Origin: Saprospiraceae bacterium
Lineage (GTDB): Bacteria; Bacteroidota; Bacteroidia; Chitinophagales; Saprospiraceae
Assembly: GCA_019638455.1 (NCBI GenBank)
Contig: JAHBTU010000003.1
Span: forward strand, 372,001-436,000
DNA: 64,000 bases
Direction: 5' to 3'
Shown: one piece after another, positions 53,744 through 62,134 of the stretch
Position numbering within the stretch: the stretch's first letter is position 1
How the letters are laid out: each line of letters begins with the position of its first letter
Position numbers and translations under genes: made by a program
The notes under the pieces: model-generated
Told to the model about the DNA's origin: nothing
Databases searched by the model: none
Seen by the model: only the letters and a program-made list of their open reading frames with translations

Positions 53744-53753
53744 CAACTCTAAG

Positions 53754-53828
53754 TGGGTAATACAGGATTCGAACCTGTGACCTCACGCGTGTGAAGCGTG
53801 CGCTCTAAACCAACTGAGCTAATCACCC
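53754..53828 (-). tRNA. tRNA-Val (anticodon CAC)
   Basis: A 75-nt cloverleaf on the minus strand: acceptor GGGTGAT / ATTACCC, anticodon stem CACGC / GCGTG with loop TTCACAC (CAC), T-arm ACAGGTTCGAATCCTGT. Confidence 0.93.
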
Positions 53829-53835
53829 TTTTTTG

Positions 53836-53909
53836 TCGGATCAACGGGATTCGAACCTGTGACCTCCACGATGTCAACGTGGCGCTCTAACCAACTGAGC
53901 TATGACCCG
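53836..53909 (-). tRNA. tRNA-Val (anticodon GAC)
   Basis: A 74-nt cloverleaf on the minus strand: acceptor CGGGTCA / TGATCCG, anticodon stem CCACG / CGTGG with loop TTGACAT (GAC), T-arm ACAGGTTCGAATCCCGT. It is the first gene of the three-tRNA transcript Val-Val-Pro. Confidence 0.93.
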
Positions 53910-54110
53910 ATTTTTTCAAAAAAACCGATGCTATCTTGCTTCGGGAGCGCAAAGGTACAACGCGCTTTCGCAAAAAAACAAGTTGCTTTGAAAAATTCCC
54001 CGCTTGGCTGAAAAAACTGTGTTTTGAGAAAAATTTAGTCGTTTCGCTAACTTTGGCGCTGCTTAGCAACACTTCTTTTCCAACAATTCTTCGACCACAC
54101 ATCAACCGGG

Positions 54111-54935
54111 ATGAAAGAGAAAATCCAACAACTTATCAGCTTGGGCCAAACCAAAGATGCCCTCCAACTCTTGGTTCAATTGAACTCAGATGCCATATTG
54201 CTCCAATCACAGTACAACAACGGCGAAAAACAGTTTAGTCTCGGGCTGATTGATTTTGGCGAATGGGGACGCATTCAGGCACGGGTCAATTTTTCGGCGC
54301 TGGAGATGGCATCGAAGTCCGTACATCCAGGCACCGCTCCGGCGAGTCAGCATTCAGTTTCGGATAGCGCGCAAGCAGACAATTCGTTTCGGGTGTTTGT
54401 TTCCTACAATCATCACGATAGTGAGATTGCTAATCGCATGGCTGCTTTTTTGAAAAATAGCGGGATTAGGGTTTCCATTGATTCAGAGGAGATGGCTCCC
54501 GGGCAGCCCATCGAAGAATTTATTGTCGAACAAATCCGCGGCAACGGGCACATCCTTTCATTAGTTTCCAAAAGCAGTCTGAAGTCAGGCTGGGTGGGCA
54601 TGGAGAGCAACCTTAGTTTGTTTGCAAGCTTATTGACCGAAACGAGGTTTATCCCAGTGATGATTGATGACGCATTGTTCGACGATGATTTCTTTTTTGA
54701 GGTCGCCGAGGAATTGGATGCCAAAACTGCCGAGTTGGATGCGAAAATAGAGAGGGCCAAAAAATCTGGATTGGGTTATGGACAGTTTGAAAAATCTCGA
54801 AAACGTACGGTAGAGCATCGTCAAAACTTATCTAAAGTGTTTGAGCATCTACGAGGGGTATTTGTGCCAGACATCAGCGGAGATAAATTTGATGCTGGCA
54901 TGGGAAAGGTTGTTGCAACTATAAAGAAACCCTAA
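54111..54935 (+). CDS. EAD-TIR effector protein (predicted immunity/conflict system)
   Basis: A 274-residue soluble protein. Residues 1-70 form a helical effector-associated domain of the EAD11 type (LISLGQTKDALQLLVQLNSD, then SLGLIDFGEWGRIQARVNFS). A linker follows, then a TIR domain at about 93-255: FRVFVSYNHHDSEIANRMAA, the BB-loop-like DSEEMAPGQPIEE, and SGWVGMESN, where Glu165 fits the catalytic Glu of NAD-consuming TIR domains. In known systems EADs pair such effectors with NTPase or sensor proteins carrying the matching EAD. None is adjacent; the broken gene at 6634-11009 has the same module. Confidence 0.87.
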   Translation: MKEKIQQLISLGQTKDALQLLVQLNSDAILLQSQYNNGEKQFSLGLIDFGEWGRIQARVNFSALEMASKSVHPGTAPASQHSVSDSAQADNSFRVFVSYNHHDSEIANRMAAFLKNSGIRVSIDSEEMAPGQPIEEFIVEQIRGNGHILSLVSKSSLKSGWVGMESNLSLFASLLTETRFIPVMIDDALFDDDFFFEVAEELDAKTAELDAKIERAKKSGLGYGQFEKSRKRTVEHRQNLSKVFEHLRGVFVPDISGDKFDAGMGKVVATIKKP

Positions 54936-54957
54936 CTGCCATTTTCTCTGGCTTTCC

Positions 54958-55029
54958 AGCTATTCTCGCTTTGTCGGGTTCTGAGGTGTCGCCCCTCCAT
55001 GCTTCCGGGATGACACCTATTACAAAACC
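54958..55029. repeat. ATTCTCG palindrome family, half copy
   Basis: AGCTATTCTCGCTTTGTCGG through GGGATGACACCTATTACAAA matches half of the palindrome at 48935. It lies just after the TIR gene and next to repeat copy 8. Confidence 0.6.
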
Positions 55030-55032
55030 TTT

Positions 55033-55212
55033 TATACCCAGATTAAAGAAGATTTGAACCTGCCCATTGGCAAGGCAGGGATGCCCCTGATTGATTTGCA
55101 TGATTTCCAAAGGATTGCGAGCGCCGTTCGTTCAAAACCACCTTGTCAGAACCTGTACTCAGGGGTTTGCCCGGCCAAGTGAAGCGGACGGGGCTGATTT
55201 GCGTTGACTATA
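55033..55212 (+). repeat. 180-bp TATA-ended dispersed repeat, copy 8
   Basis: Full-length copy with GAA for GAG, CCCATTGGC and GCGAGCGCC variants. The next 220 bases up to the MFS gene hold no recognisable gene. Confidence 0.9.
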
Positions 55213-55432
55213 CCAATTGCGAATGGCTGCCGACTTTCCGGTCACCTTTTTGCTGAGGTGATTCGAGGATATATGGTTCAGAGCATTTAGTACGGCACAA
55301 CATCGCCCGGCGAGACTTGATTTTGTTTCATCGATTATCGCTGTCCTATCAGGGAGAACTGCTATTGGGAGCGTCTTTTGCTCAATTCTCCCCGCATTGC
55401 CTCATCGCTCTCAACGAGCTGCATCAATATCG

Positions 55433-56722
55433 ATGACTCAATATCGCTGGAGTATTGTCGCCCTGTTGTTTTTTGCAACGACCATCAATTATCTTGACCG
55501 TCAGGTCATCAGTCTGCTCAAAGAAGATTATTTGGACAAGCAGTTTGGCTGGACGGAGCAGGACTACGCTAACATAGTGATTGCCTTCCAAATAGCATAC
55601 GCTATTGGCTTGCTCTTGGCAGGCGGCATCATTGACCGCGTTGGCACAAAGATTGGCTATGCGGCTTCCATTGTTTTGTGGAGCATTGCGGCCATTTTGC
55701 ATGGTTTTGTGGGTAATACGGCGGGTTTTATTGCCGTACGCGGGTTTCTCGGCGTGAGTGAGGCTGGCAACTTCCCGGCAGCCATCAAAACAGTAGCCGA
55801 ATGGTTCCCCAAAAAAGAACGCGCACTTGCGACGGGCATTTTCAATACCGGGAGCAATATCGGAGCTGTGTTCGCACCACTAATGGTGCCAGTCATTGCA
55901 GTCATGTTTTCGTGGGAAATGGCGTTTATATTGACTGGCGCAGTAGGTTTTGTTTGGTTGTTCTTTTGGTGGGCGATGTACAGAAAACCTGAAACGCACC
56001 CGAAAGTGAACGCCGCGGAACTGGCACATATCAACAGCGATGAGGCCGAGGTAGCTAATGCCCAGTCGGATGAAAAGCCGTTCAGGTGGTTCAGACTGCT
56101 GCGATTCCGGCAAACATGGGCGTTTGTCATTGGCAAATTGCTCACCGACCCGATTTGGTGGTTTTATCTGTTCTGGCTACCATCTTTCCTCAAAAACGAG
56201 TATGGGCTTACCAAGACTCAACTGTCGCTTCCGTTGGCGACGGTATATTTGCTTGCAGCGATAGGGAGCGTAATGGGCGGCTGGCTGTCAGGCTACTTCA
56301 TTGAGAGAAAAGGGATAGCGCCTTTTTATGCTCGGCGACGCACTTTGCTTATTTTTGCTTTTTTTGCGCTGCCTGTGCTATTTTCTCAGGCACTTGGCTC
56401 ACTAAATATGTGGTTAGCCATTTTCATCATCGGCATAGCGACGGCTGGGCACCAAGGCTTTAGCGCCAATATCTTCACTACTGTTTCGGATATGTTTCCC
56501 AAAAAGGCTGTCGCTTCTGTCACGGGTATCGGCGGTATGGCAGGTGCTATTGGCGGTATATTGATTGCGAGTTTGGCAGGGCTGTTGTTTGACCACTACA
56601 AGGCGCTCGGCAGTATCCAGACTGGCTACTACATCATGTTTGTTGTTTGTAGCCTGGCTTATTTGATGGCATGGCTCATCATGCGGGCACTCACGCCGAG
56701 ATTTGAACGAATAGAAATTTAG
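55433..56722 (+). CDS. MFS transporter, anion:cation symporter type (ExuT/DgoT-like)
   Basis: A 429-residue inner-membrane carrier with about twelve helices. The N-terminus MTQYRWSIVALLFFATTINY followed by LDRQVISLL is the signature of the ACS family of hexuronate/galactonate carriers. GFLGVSEAGNFPAAIKTVAEW and FPKKERALATGIFNTGSNIG are conserved loop segments. It opens a cluster with a KDPG-type aldolase, a GntP permease and a sugar-acid dehydratase, so a sugar acid is the likely substrate. ATG 55433 matches the family start. Confidence 0.9.
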   Translation: MTQYRWSIVALLFFATTINYLDRQVISLLKEDYLDKQFGWTEQDYANIVIAFQIAYAIGLLLAGGIIDRVGTKIGYAASIVLWSIAAILHGFVGNTAGFIAVRGFLGVSEAGNFPAAIKTVAEWFPKKERALATGIFNTGSNIGAVFAPLMVPVIAVMFSWEMAFILTGAVGFVWLFFWWAMYRKPETHPKVNAAELAHINSDEAEVANAQSDEKPFRWFRLLRFRQTWAFVIGKLLTDPIWWFYLFWLPSFLKNEYGLTKTQLSLPLATVYLLAAIGSVMGGWLSGYFIERKGIAPFYARRRTLLIFAFFALPVLFSQALGSLNMWLAIFIIGIATAGHQGFSANIFTTVSDMFPKKAVASVTGIGGMAGAIGGILIASLAGLLFDHYKALGSIQTGYYIMFVVCSLAYLMAWLIMRALTPRFERIEI

Positions 56723-56919
56723 AGACCTGTGCCAATGGTTCGTGAAGAATTTGAATTGCATGGTCAATTGATATTCGTAAATCACTTGTTTTTTGCAGGT
56801 TCCCCAACTGCGCAAAAAATATCATCGTTCGCTCCAACTACGTCACGAGTGCTTTCGAGATGTTGAAATTCAAAAAATTAAGTCATTTTTGCACACTACC
56901 GGACATTTTTATCTCACAC

Positions 56920-58149
56920 TTTCAGGGGGTACACATTTTTTCAAGTAAAAACCCAGTCAAAGTTCTTTGACAAATCAGAAAAGAAATCTAAGGCGATGTG
57001 AAAGGCTTCGTCCCAACACTTTTGGGCCAGATGGATAGGCCCCATTTTTTCGATTTTATCCTTTCGGAGGAATGTTTTGAGTTTGCCGACGGGGCAATAG
57101 TGTTTGACGAAACAGCCCAGGCAAAAGGTCAGGACAAACGCCGTGGCGACGATCAAGATCAGTTTGGCGATTCTGTCGGCATCCTTGATTTGGGTCTTGT
57201 GGAGTTGAAACCCCTTTGATTTGAGGTTTTTGAACATGGTCTCTATCTTGAACCGCTTTCGGTAGTAAGAGCAGGCCATGTCTCCCACATCCATGTTGGT
57301 GAGCAGGAAAATAGGTTTGTCGAAGCCTTTTTCGTGCCAGCACACGGCGTTGATGCCGTCCACGGCATCGGGCACAAACACCGCCCGCTCGCCCTTGGCG
57401 GGCGACAGGGCATCCATGCGCGCCGTTTCGCCGCCACAGTCCACCACCCGGTCGCAGGAAGTGCGCAGGACAAACTCCCAGTGCTGGTCGGCGCACCATC
57501 GGCGCAATTGCTGCCCGTCGAACTCGCCGTCGCCCAAGAGTACCTTGCGGCAACCCTCGGGTACTATGGGCAGCAGCGTGTGCAGCAGGTCCAAGTGCAT
57601 TTGTTCGGGAAAGTGCCCCTTTTCCCCCTCCTTGACCAGCCAAACGAGCGGCAGGGCAAAGCCCCCGCACAAAACCGAGAGCATCAGGCTGCTGTGCTTG
57701 GTGCCCGTTTGGCTGCCATCGATGACGAAAACCAACTCGCCCCCCTTGGCCGCCATGCCCAAAAAGCGTTTCGCCAACGGCAGGAAGAACAACTGCCAGT
57801 CCACCCATTTGTTCCCAAGCCAGCGCTTCGCCTCTTGCAGCAGGCTGTTCTTGTTGCCCGTACCCTCGCCGTGCCGGGGCTGGCTCATGCCCTCCACCGC
57901 GCACGACTTGCTCTTCATGCAGCCGTGGACGAGGCTCGCCATCGTCTGAAGGCGGCGCAGGTGGTTGCCTCGGGGTGCAACTTCACTGGTCTTTGCCAGA
58001 AAATCCACAATATCTTTGTAGGCGCTTTTGCGCATAAGGAAGGGGGGGATTGTTGTGTCAGAAGCCACAAAACTCCCCTTCTGTTTTCTTTTCCGTTTGT
58101 CAAAGAACTACTCCTGTTTTCTTTGGACTAAAATGTGTACCCCCTGAAA
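56920..58149 (-). mobile_element. IS4-type insertion sequence, copy B
   Basis: A 1230-bp copy of the element at 11278, inverted, with an exact 8-bp target duplication TCTCACAC (56912-56919 and 58150-58157) inside the MITE. Confidence 0.95.
56941..58068 (-). CDS. IS4-family transposase, copy B
   Basis: A 375-residue DDE transposase that appears identical to the product at 11359 (motifs VFVIDGSQTG, LLGDGEFDG, YREK-type YRKRFKIETMFKNLK). Identity of the copies indicates recent movement. Confidence 0.92.
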   Translation of the reverse strand: MASDTTIPPFLMRKSAYKDIVDFLAKTSEVAPRGNHLRRLQTMASLVHGCMKSKSCAVEGMSQPRHGEGTGNKNSLLQEAKRWLGNKWVDWQLFFLPLAKRFLGMAAKGGELVFVIDGSQTGTKHSSLMLSVLCGGFALPLVWLVKEGEKGHFPEQMHLDLLHTLLPIVPEGCRKVLLGDGEFDGQQLRRWCADQHWEFVLRTSCDRVVDCGGETARMDALSPAKGERAVFVPDAVDGINAVCWHEKGFDKPIFLLTNMDVGDMACSYYRKRFKIETMFKNLKSKGFQLHKTQIKDADRIAKLILIVATAFVLTFCLGCFVKHYCPVGKLKTFLRKDKIEKMGPIHLAQKCWDEAFHIALDFFSDLSKNFDWVFT

Positions 58150-58180
58150 TCTCACACAACGCCACGACGACACAACGAAT

Positions 58181-58360
58181 TATAGTCAACGCAAATCAGC
58201 CCCGTCCGCTTCACTTGGCCGGGCAAACCCCTGAGTACAGGTTCTGACAAGGTGGTTTTGAACGAACGGCGCTCGCAATCCTTTGGAAATCATGCAAATC
58301 AATCAAGGAAATCCCTGCCTTGCCAATGGGCAGATTCAAATCCTCTTTAATCTGGGTATA
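58181..58360 (-). repeat. 180-bp TATA-ended dispersed repeat, copy 9
   Basis: Reverse-oriented full copy inside MITE copy 3. Comparison with MITE copies 1 and 2 shows the insertion between CGAATT and ACACTACCC. This fits a TA target duplicated on insertion and defines the element boundaries empirically. Confidence 0.92.
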
Positions 58361-58488
58361 ACACTACCCGCTTTGCACTTCACATCGTTGTGGCGTTGTG
58401 TGAAAAATATCCAGTTGTAGGGTCATTTTGTCACTATTCAAATTCTTCACGAACCATTGAGGATGTTACTTAAAATACGAGACATAAA

Positions 58489-59148
58489 ATGGACCGTTTA
58501 GCCACTTATCAAACAATAGCAGGGTCCGGCCTTGTGCCATTGTTTTATCACCCCGCTCCCCAAATGGCATTTGAGGTTGCGGTTGCTTGTCATCGGGGCG
58601 GGGCGAAGGTGCTGGAGTTTACCAACCGAGGGCATTTCGCCCACGAGGTGTTTGCTGAACTGCGCAAACGCACGATGCGCGAACTACCCGGCTTGCTGCT
58701 TGGCGTCGGCTCTGTTCAAGATGCAGGCTCGGCAGCCTTGTATCTCCAAATGGGAGCCGATTTTGTTATCACGCCACTGCTGCGCGAGGATGTGATTTTG
58801 ACCTGCAACCGTCGTAAAGTCGCCATCATACCCGGGGTTTCGACCAGTTCGGAGATTGGCCGTGCGGAGGAACTTGGCTGCGAGCTGGTAAAAATTGCGC
58901 CCGGAGAAGTGCTGGGGCCACAGTTCCTCAAAGCTCACCGCGCTCCATGTCCTTGGACGCGAGCCATGATTTCTGGGGGCGTTTCGCCCGACGAGGCTAA
59001 CCTGCGCGAGTGGTTCGAGGCCGGGGCGGCTTGCGTGGGCATAGGCAGCAAATTGATTTCCAGTGAGATTTTGGAGAAAAAGGATTGGCTGAGGCTGGAA
59101 GAAAAAGTACAGGAAGTGTGTCGCTTCATTCAGACCATCCGTGCCTGA
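58489..59148 (+). CDS. KDPG/KHG-type aldolase
   Basis: A 219-residue class I aldolase resembling 2-dehydro-3-deoxy-phosphogluconate / 4-hydroxy-2-oxoglutarate aldolase. Active-site segments are KVLEFTNRGHFA (Glu), GADFVITPLL, and ELVKIAPGEVLGPQFLKA with the Schiff-base Lys. It splits a keto-deoxy sugar acid to pyruvate plus an aldehyde. The GntP permease gene begins four bases downstream, so they are co-translated. Together with the ACS-type carrier and the dehydratase it fits a sugar-acid degradation route. Confidence 0.9.
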   Translation: MDRLATYQTIAGSGLVPLFYHPAPQMAFEVAVACHRGGAKVLEFTNRGHFAHEVFAELRKRTMRELPGLLLGVGSVQDAGSAALYLQMGADFVITPLLREDVILTCNRRKVAIIPGVSTSSEIGRAEELGCELVKIAPGEVLGPQFLKAHRAPCPWTRAMISGGVSPDEANLREWFEAGAACVGIGSKLISSEILEKKDWLRLEEKVQEVCRFIQTIRA

Positions 59149-59151
59149 GCC

Positions 59152-60474
59152 ATGTTTTACACAGCCTTTCTACTTGTAGCGGCCATCGCCTCCATTATTT
59201 TGCTCTCCGCACGATTCAGATTCAACGTGTTTTTCGCGCTGCTCTTCGTTGCTGCCGCGACGGGGGTTGCAGCGGGACTGGATGCTGAAAATGTCGTTGG
59301 GGCACTCAAAACGGGTATTGGGAGCACCGTCGAAAAAATCGGGTTGCTCATTATTTTGGGCATCACACTCGGTGTTTTGCTCGAAAAAAGCGGTGCTATG
59401 GACAGCCTTGCCTGCGCCGTGCTGCGCCGCACGGGGCAGCGCAAAGCGCCGCTCGCGCTGAGCATTGTGGGCTACTTGGTGGGGCTTCCTATTTTTTGCG
59501 ATTCGGGTTTTGTGGTATTGTCGGGCTTGTTGCGCTCGCTCTCGGAGCGTTCGCCGGGGCAGCGCTTGTGGATGGTAATCGCGCTTTCCTCTTCCTTGTA
59601 TGCGGTGCATTGTTTGGTGCCACCTCACCCCGGTATCACTGCGGCGGCGGGCATTTTACGGGCCGACTTGGGGCTGGTCATGTTGCTAGGTGGGCTGGTC
59701 GCTCTGCCTGTCGCAGCGGCAGGCTATTTTTTGGGGAAATGGCTGAGCCGTTGGCCTACCGTGTCGTTTGAAGATATAGCCGTTGCTCCCCCCCCTCACG
59801 CCGCTCGCCTTCGCCCGGTGTTGGCTATGCCGCCTATTTTGGTTCCGATAATGCTCATTGGTCTCAAATCAATGCTAAGCCTTAGCCCCGATTATGGCGA
59901 AGCCATTGTTTGGTGGCCACTGCTTCAAATGGTGGGCGACCCAGTAGTAGCTCTTTTCATAGGCATTTTGTTCTGCATACCGCTACTGCGAAAAATGCCC
60001 CGTGCGGATTGGGCACCTTTGCTTGATACCGCGCTTGCCAAATCGGGCAACATCCTGCTCCTCACGGCAGCTGGCGGGGCTTTTGGTGAGGTCATCAAAG
60101 CCTTAAATATCGGCGAAGTGTTTGGCCAGGCCTTGGCGACCAGCGGGTTGGGGCTGCTCGTGCCGTTTTTGCTTGCGGCAGTGCTAAAAACCGCACAGGG
60201 CAGTTCTACCATTGCGGTTATTTCTGCGGCGGGCATCCTTGCGCCGTTCTTGCCCGCGTTGGGTTGTGAGAGCGATGCGGCTCGCTCGCTGGTATTGCTG
60301 GCTATGGGGGCTGGCTCGATGGTTGTGTCCCACACCAATGACTCGTATTTTTGGGTTGTATCCAAATTTGGCGAGCTAGACGAAATGCGGGCGCTCAAAA
60401 CGTACACCCTGACGACAGCGGTAATGGGGGCAACGGGCTTGCTAGGTGTTTGGGTTTTATGGCTGTTCGTCTGA
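59152..60474 (+). CDS. GntP-family gluconate/sugar-acid permease
   Basis: A 440-residue inner-membrane permease with about twelve helices and the GntP/GntT layout: EKIGLLIILGITLGVLLEKS, VGLPIFCDSGFVVL, LVPPHPGITAAAGIL and LLTAAGGAFGEVIKA. These H+ symporters take up gluconate or related aldonates. Stop-to-start spacing with the aldolase gene is four bases. Having two different carriers (this one and the MFS protein) in one cluster suggests two related substrates or an import/export pair. Confidence 0.93.
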   Translation: MFYTAFLLVAAIASIILLSARFRFNVFFALLFVAAATGVAAGLDAENVVGALKTGIGSTVEKIGLLIILGITLGVLLEKSGAMDSLACAVLRRTGQRKAPLALSIVGYLVGLPIFCDSGFVVLSGLLRSLSERSPGQRLWMVIALSSSLYAVHCLVPPHPGITAAAGILRADLGLVMLLGGLVALPVAAAGYFLGKWLSRWPTVSFEDIAVAPPPHAARLRPVLAMPPILVPIMLIGLKSMLSLSPDYGEAIVWWPLLQMVGDPVVALFIGILFCIPLLRKMPRADWAPLLDTALAKSGNILLLTAAGGAFGEVIKALNIGEVFGQALATSGLGLLVPFLLAAVLKTAQGSSTIAVISAAGILAPFLPALGCESDAARSLVLLAMGAGSMVVSHTNDSYFWVVSKFGELDEMRALKTYTLTTAVMGATGLLGVWVLWLFV

Positions 60475-60606
60475 TACGGGCGAGCATCGTGCGAACGGCG
60501 TGGGAAACGACGCGCATTTCAAACCTATAAAAAACTGGGAAAAAGTATGCTGTCGTCTCGTTTTTAGACTGGAAGTTGGTTGCAACCGGAATGGATAGGG
60601 CCGCCC

Positions 60607-60737
60607 CGCGCTACTGGACATTATTTTCGTGCTGCAAAGGCACAAAGACACAAAGGCACAAAATGCGGCCAATCAATGCGTATTTTGCTTTGCGCCTTTG
60701 TGACTTCGTGGCAAATTTGAAAATGTCCAATAGTGTG
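60607..60737. mobile_element. 131-bp MITE with 9-bp target duplication
   Basis: Ends CGCGCTACTGGACATT and (reverse complement of right) CACACTATTGGACATT enclose an internal palindrome (CACAAAGACACAAAGGCAC / CTTTGTGACTTCGTGGC). Flanked by GGGCCGCCC (60598-60606) and GGGCCGCAC (60738-60746), an 8-of-9 match. The terminal bases resemble those of the 114-bp MITE, so both may use the same transposase. The rest of 60475-60839 holds no gene. Confidence 0.82.
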
Positions 60738-60839
60738 GGGCCGCACCTCTCATGTTGAGGCGATATCTGCTCGGACAGCGCGCAGCAATCGCTACATATT
60801 TGGAGGCGATAAGGCATAAATGATTCGAGGCGCGGAGGC

Positions 60840-62066
60840 CTATTTTCGCACCGCCTTGGCCAACGCTTCCTCGTTCACCTCAATTCCGAGGCCGGGCCCC
60901 TGCGGAATGAGCAAGTGGCCGTTTTCGTAAGTCAGTTTGTTATGGAAAAAAGGCTCCAAGCCCATTTCGGGGCGGGGGCCGCTGCTTTCTTGCCAGCGTT
61001 CGATGTTGGGCAAGGAAGCCAGCAGGTGCAGGGTGGCAGCCGATGCCAGCGTGGGGCGGGTGTTGTGTGCCATGATCCGGCGGTCGAAAGCAGCGGCTAG
61101 GGCGGCTATGCGGCGGTTTTCGGTGATGCCTCCTGCTTTTATTATGTCGGTATTCACAATGTCCACTTTGCCTTGCGTGATGAGCTCGCGCATCTGCCAG
61201 CGATTAAACTCGTGCTCGCCAGCGGCTACCGGAATATCGAGCGCCTCCACCACCTGTGCCAAATCGTGATAGTTGTGGTAGGTGACGGGCTCTTCCACTA
61301 TAGCGATGTTGAAATGCTCATAAAGTTTTTTGCCCAAGGCGATGGCGCGAGCGGGTGTGTATCCGTTGTTGAAATCCACAAACACCTTGATGTCGTCGCC
61401 AACGGCCTTTCGCACCGCACGCACCACCTCGTAGGTCGGGTCGGGGTCAGGATCCACGTTTAGGAGGCGGATTTGCATACGGGGCTTCACGGCGCTGAAG
61501 CCCTGTTCCACGAATCGGGCGGCGGTGGCGGCCATTTCATCAGGCGATTTCCAGCCACCCGGTTTGCTGCGCCCAAAACTGCCGTATAGCCGGATTTTGG
61601 AGGTTTGGCATCCGCCCAGCATGGCCCACACAGGCAATCCCGCCAAGCGGCCCTTCAAATCCCAGAGAGCGTTGTCGATGCCAGCCAGGGCCCCGAGCAG
61701 CAACCCGGTGGAGCCTAAATCCTCTGCTTCGAACAGGATTTTCTGAAAGAGGTACTCGCTTAGCCACGGCGATTGCCCCACCAATGCAGGTGCGCACACT
61801 TCCTGCACGGCTTTTGCGATGATGGGTGTGTGGTCGTGGTCGCCCTCTCCCCAACCGCTAAAGCCAGCATCTGTCTCGATTTTGACAAAAAGGGCATTTT
61901 TAAGGGGAAATACTTTGACGGAGGTAATTTTCACGTCGGTTAAGGAAAACGGGGGGCAGAATGTGGTTTGGGAAACGAGGTGTTGAGGCTCGGCCTGTGT
62001 GTCGGGCGGCAAACAGGCTCCGAATATGGTGGCGGCGGCACCGCGAATAAATTGTTTGCGCTGCAT
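60840..62066 (-). CDS. Enolase-superfamily sugar-acid dehydratase (mandelate racemase subgroup)
   Basis: A 408-residue protein. An N-terminal export-like segment (MQRKQFIRGAAATIFGA, similar to a Tat signal with RKQFI) is followed by the capping domain (about 45-165) and TIM barrel. Metal-ligand segments are KVFVDFNNGYT, IAIVEEPV and VAAGEHEFNRW. The catalytic His/Asp area includes IMAHNTRP, and VKPRM holds the Lys position. Best fit: dehydration of an aldonate or uronate-derived acid (galactonate dehydratase-like). The export signal is unusual for this fold. It converges with the GntP gene. Confidence 0.87.
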   Translation of the reverse strand: MQRKQFIRGAAATIFGACLPPDTQAEPQHLVSQTTFCPPFSLTDVKITSVKVFPLKNALFVKIETDAGFSGWGEGDHDHTPIIAKAVQEVCAPALVGQSPWLSEYLFQKILFEAEDLGSTGLLLGALAGIDNALWDLKGRLAGLPVWAMLGGCQTSKIRLYGSFGRSKPGGWKSPDEMAATAARFVEQGFSAVKPRMQIRLLNVDPDPDPTYEVVRAVRKAVGDDIKVFVDFNNGYTPARAIALGKKLYEHFNIAIVEEPVTYHNYHDLAQVVEALDIPVAAGEHEFNRWQMRELITQGKVDIVNTDIIKAGGITENRRIAALAAAFDRRIMAHNTRPTLASAATLHLLASLPNIERWQESSGPRPEMGLEPFFHNKLTYENGHLLIPQGPGLGIEVNEEALAKAVRK

Positions 62067-62134
62067 AGGTGCTTATTTCCAACATAGACGAAAACGGTGT
62101 TGGCTGCCCCTGAACATTACAAAATACGGTATTG

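Larger units (their letters stand above)
56892..58421. mobile_element. 114-bp MITE copy 3, interrupted by an IS and by repeat copy 9
   Basis: Reading GGACATTTTTAT at 56901, then CACACAACGCCACGACGACA at 58152, then CACTACCCGCTTTGCACTTC at 58363 and GTTGTGTGAAAAATATCC at the end restores the reverse complement of MITE copies 1 and 2. Flanks TCATTTTTG and TCATTTTG are a decayed duplication. Two later insertions (56920-58149 and 58181-58360) lie inside it. Confidence 0.82.
56731..58459. repeat. 24-bp inverted repeat bracketing a nested set of mobile elements
   Basis: CAATGGTTCGTGAAGAATTT (56731, 24 bases exact) and its reverse complement at 58436-58459 flank the whole gap between the MFS gene and the aldolase gene. 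Between the arms lie a degenerate 114-bp MITE (56892-58421), inside it IS4-type copy B, and inside its other half repeat copy 9. Before these insertions the arms were about 150 bases apart. Confidence 0.7.
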
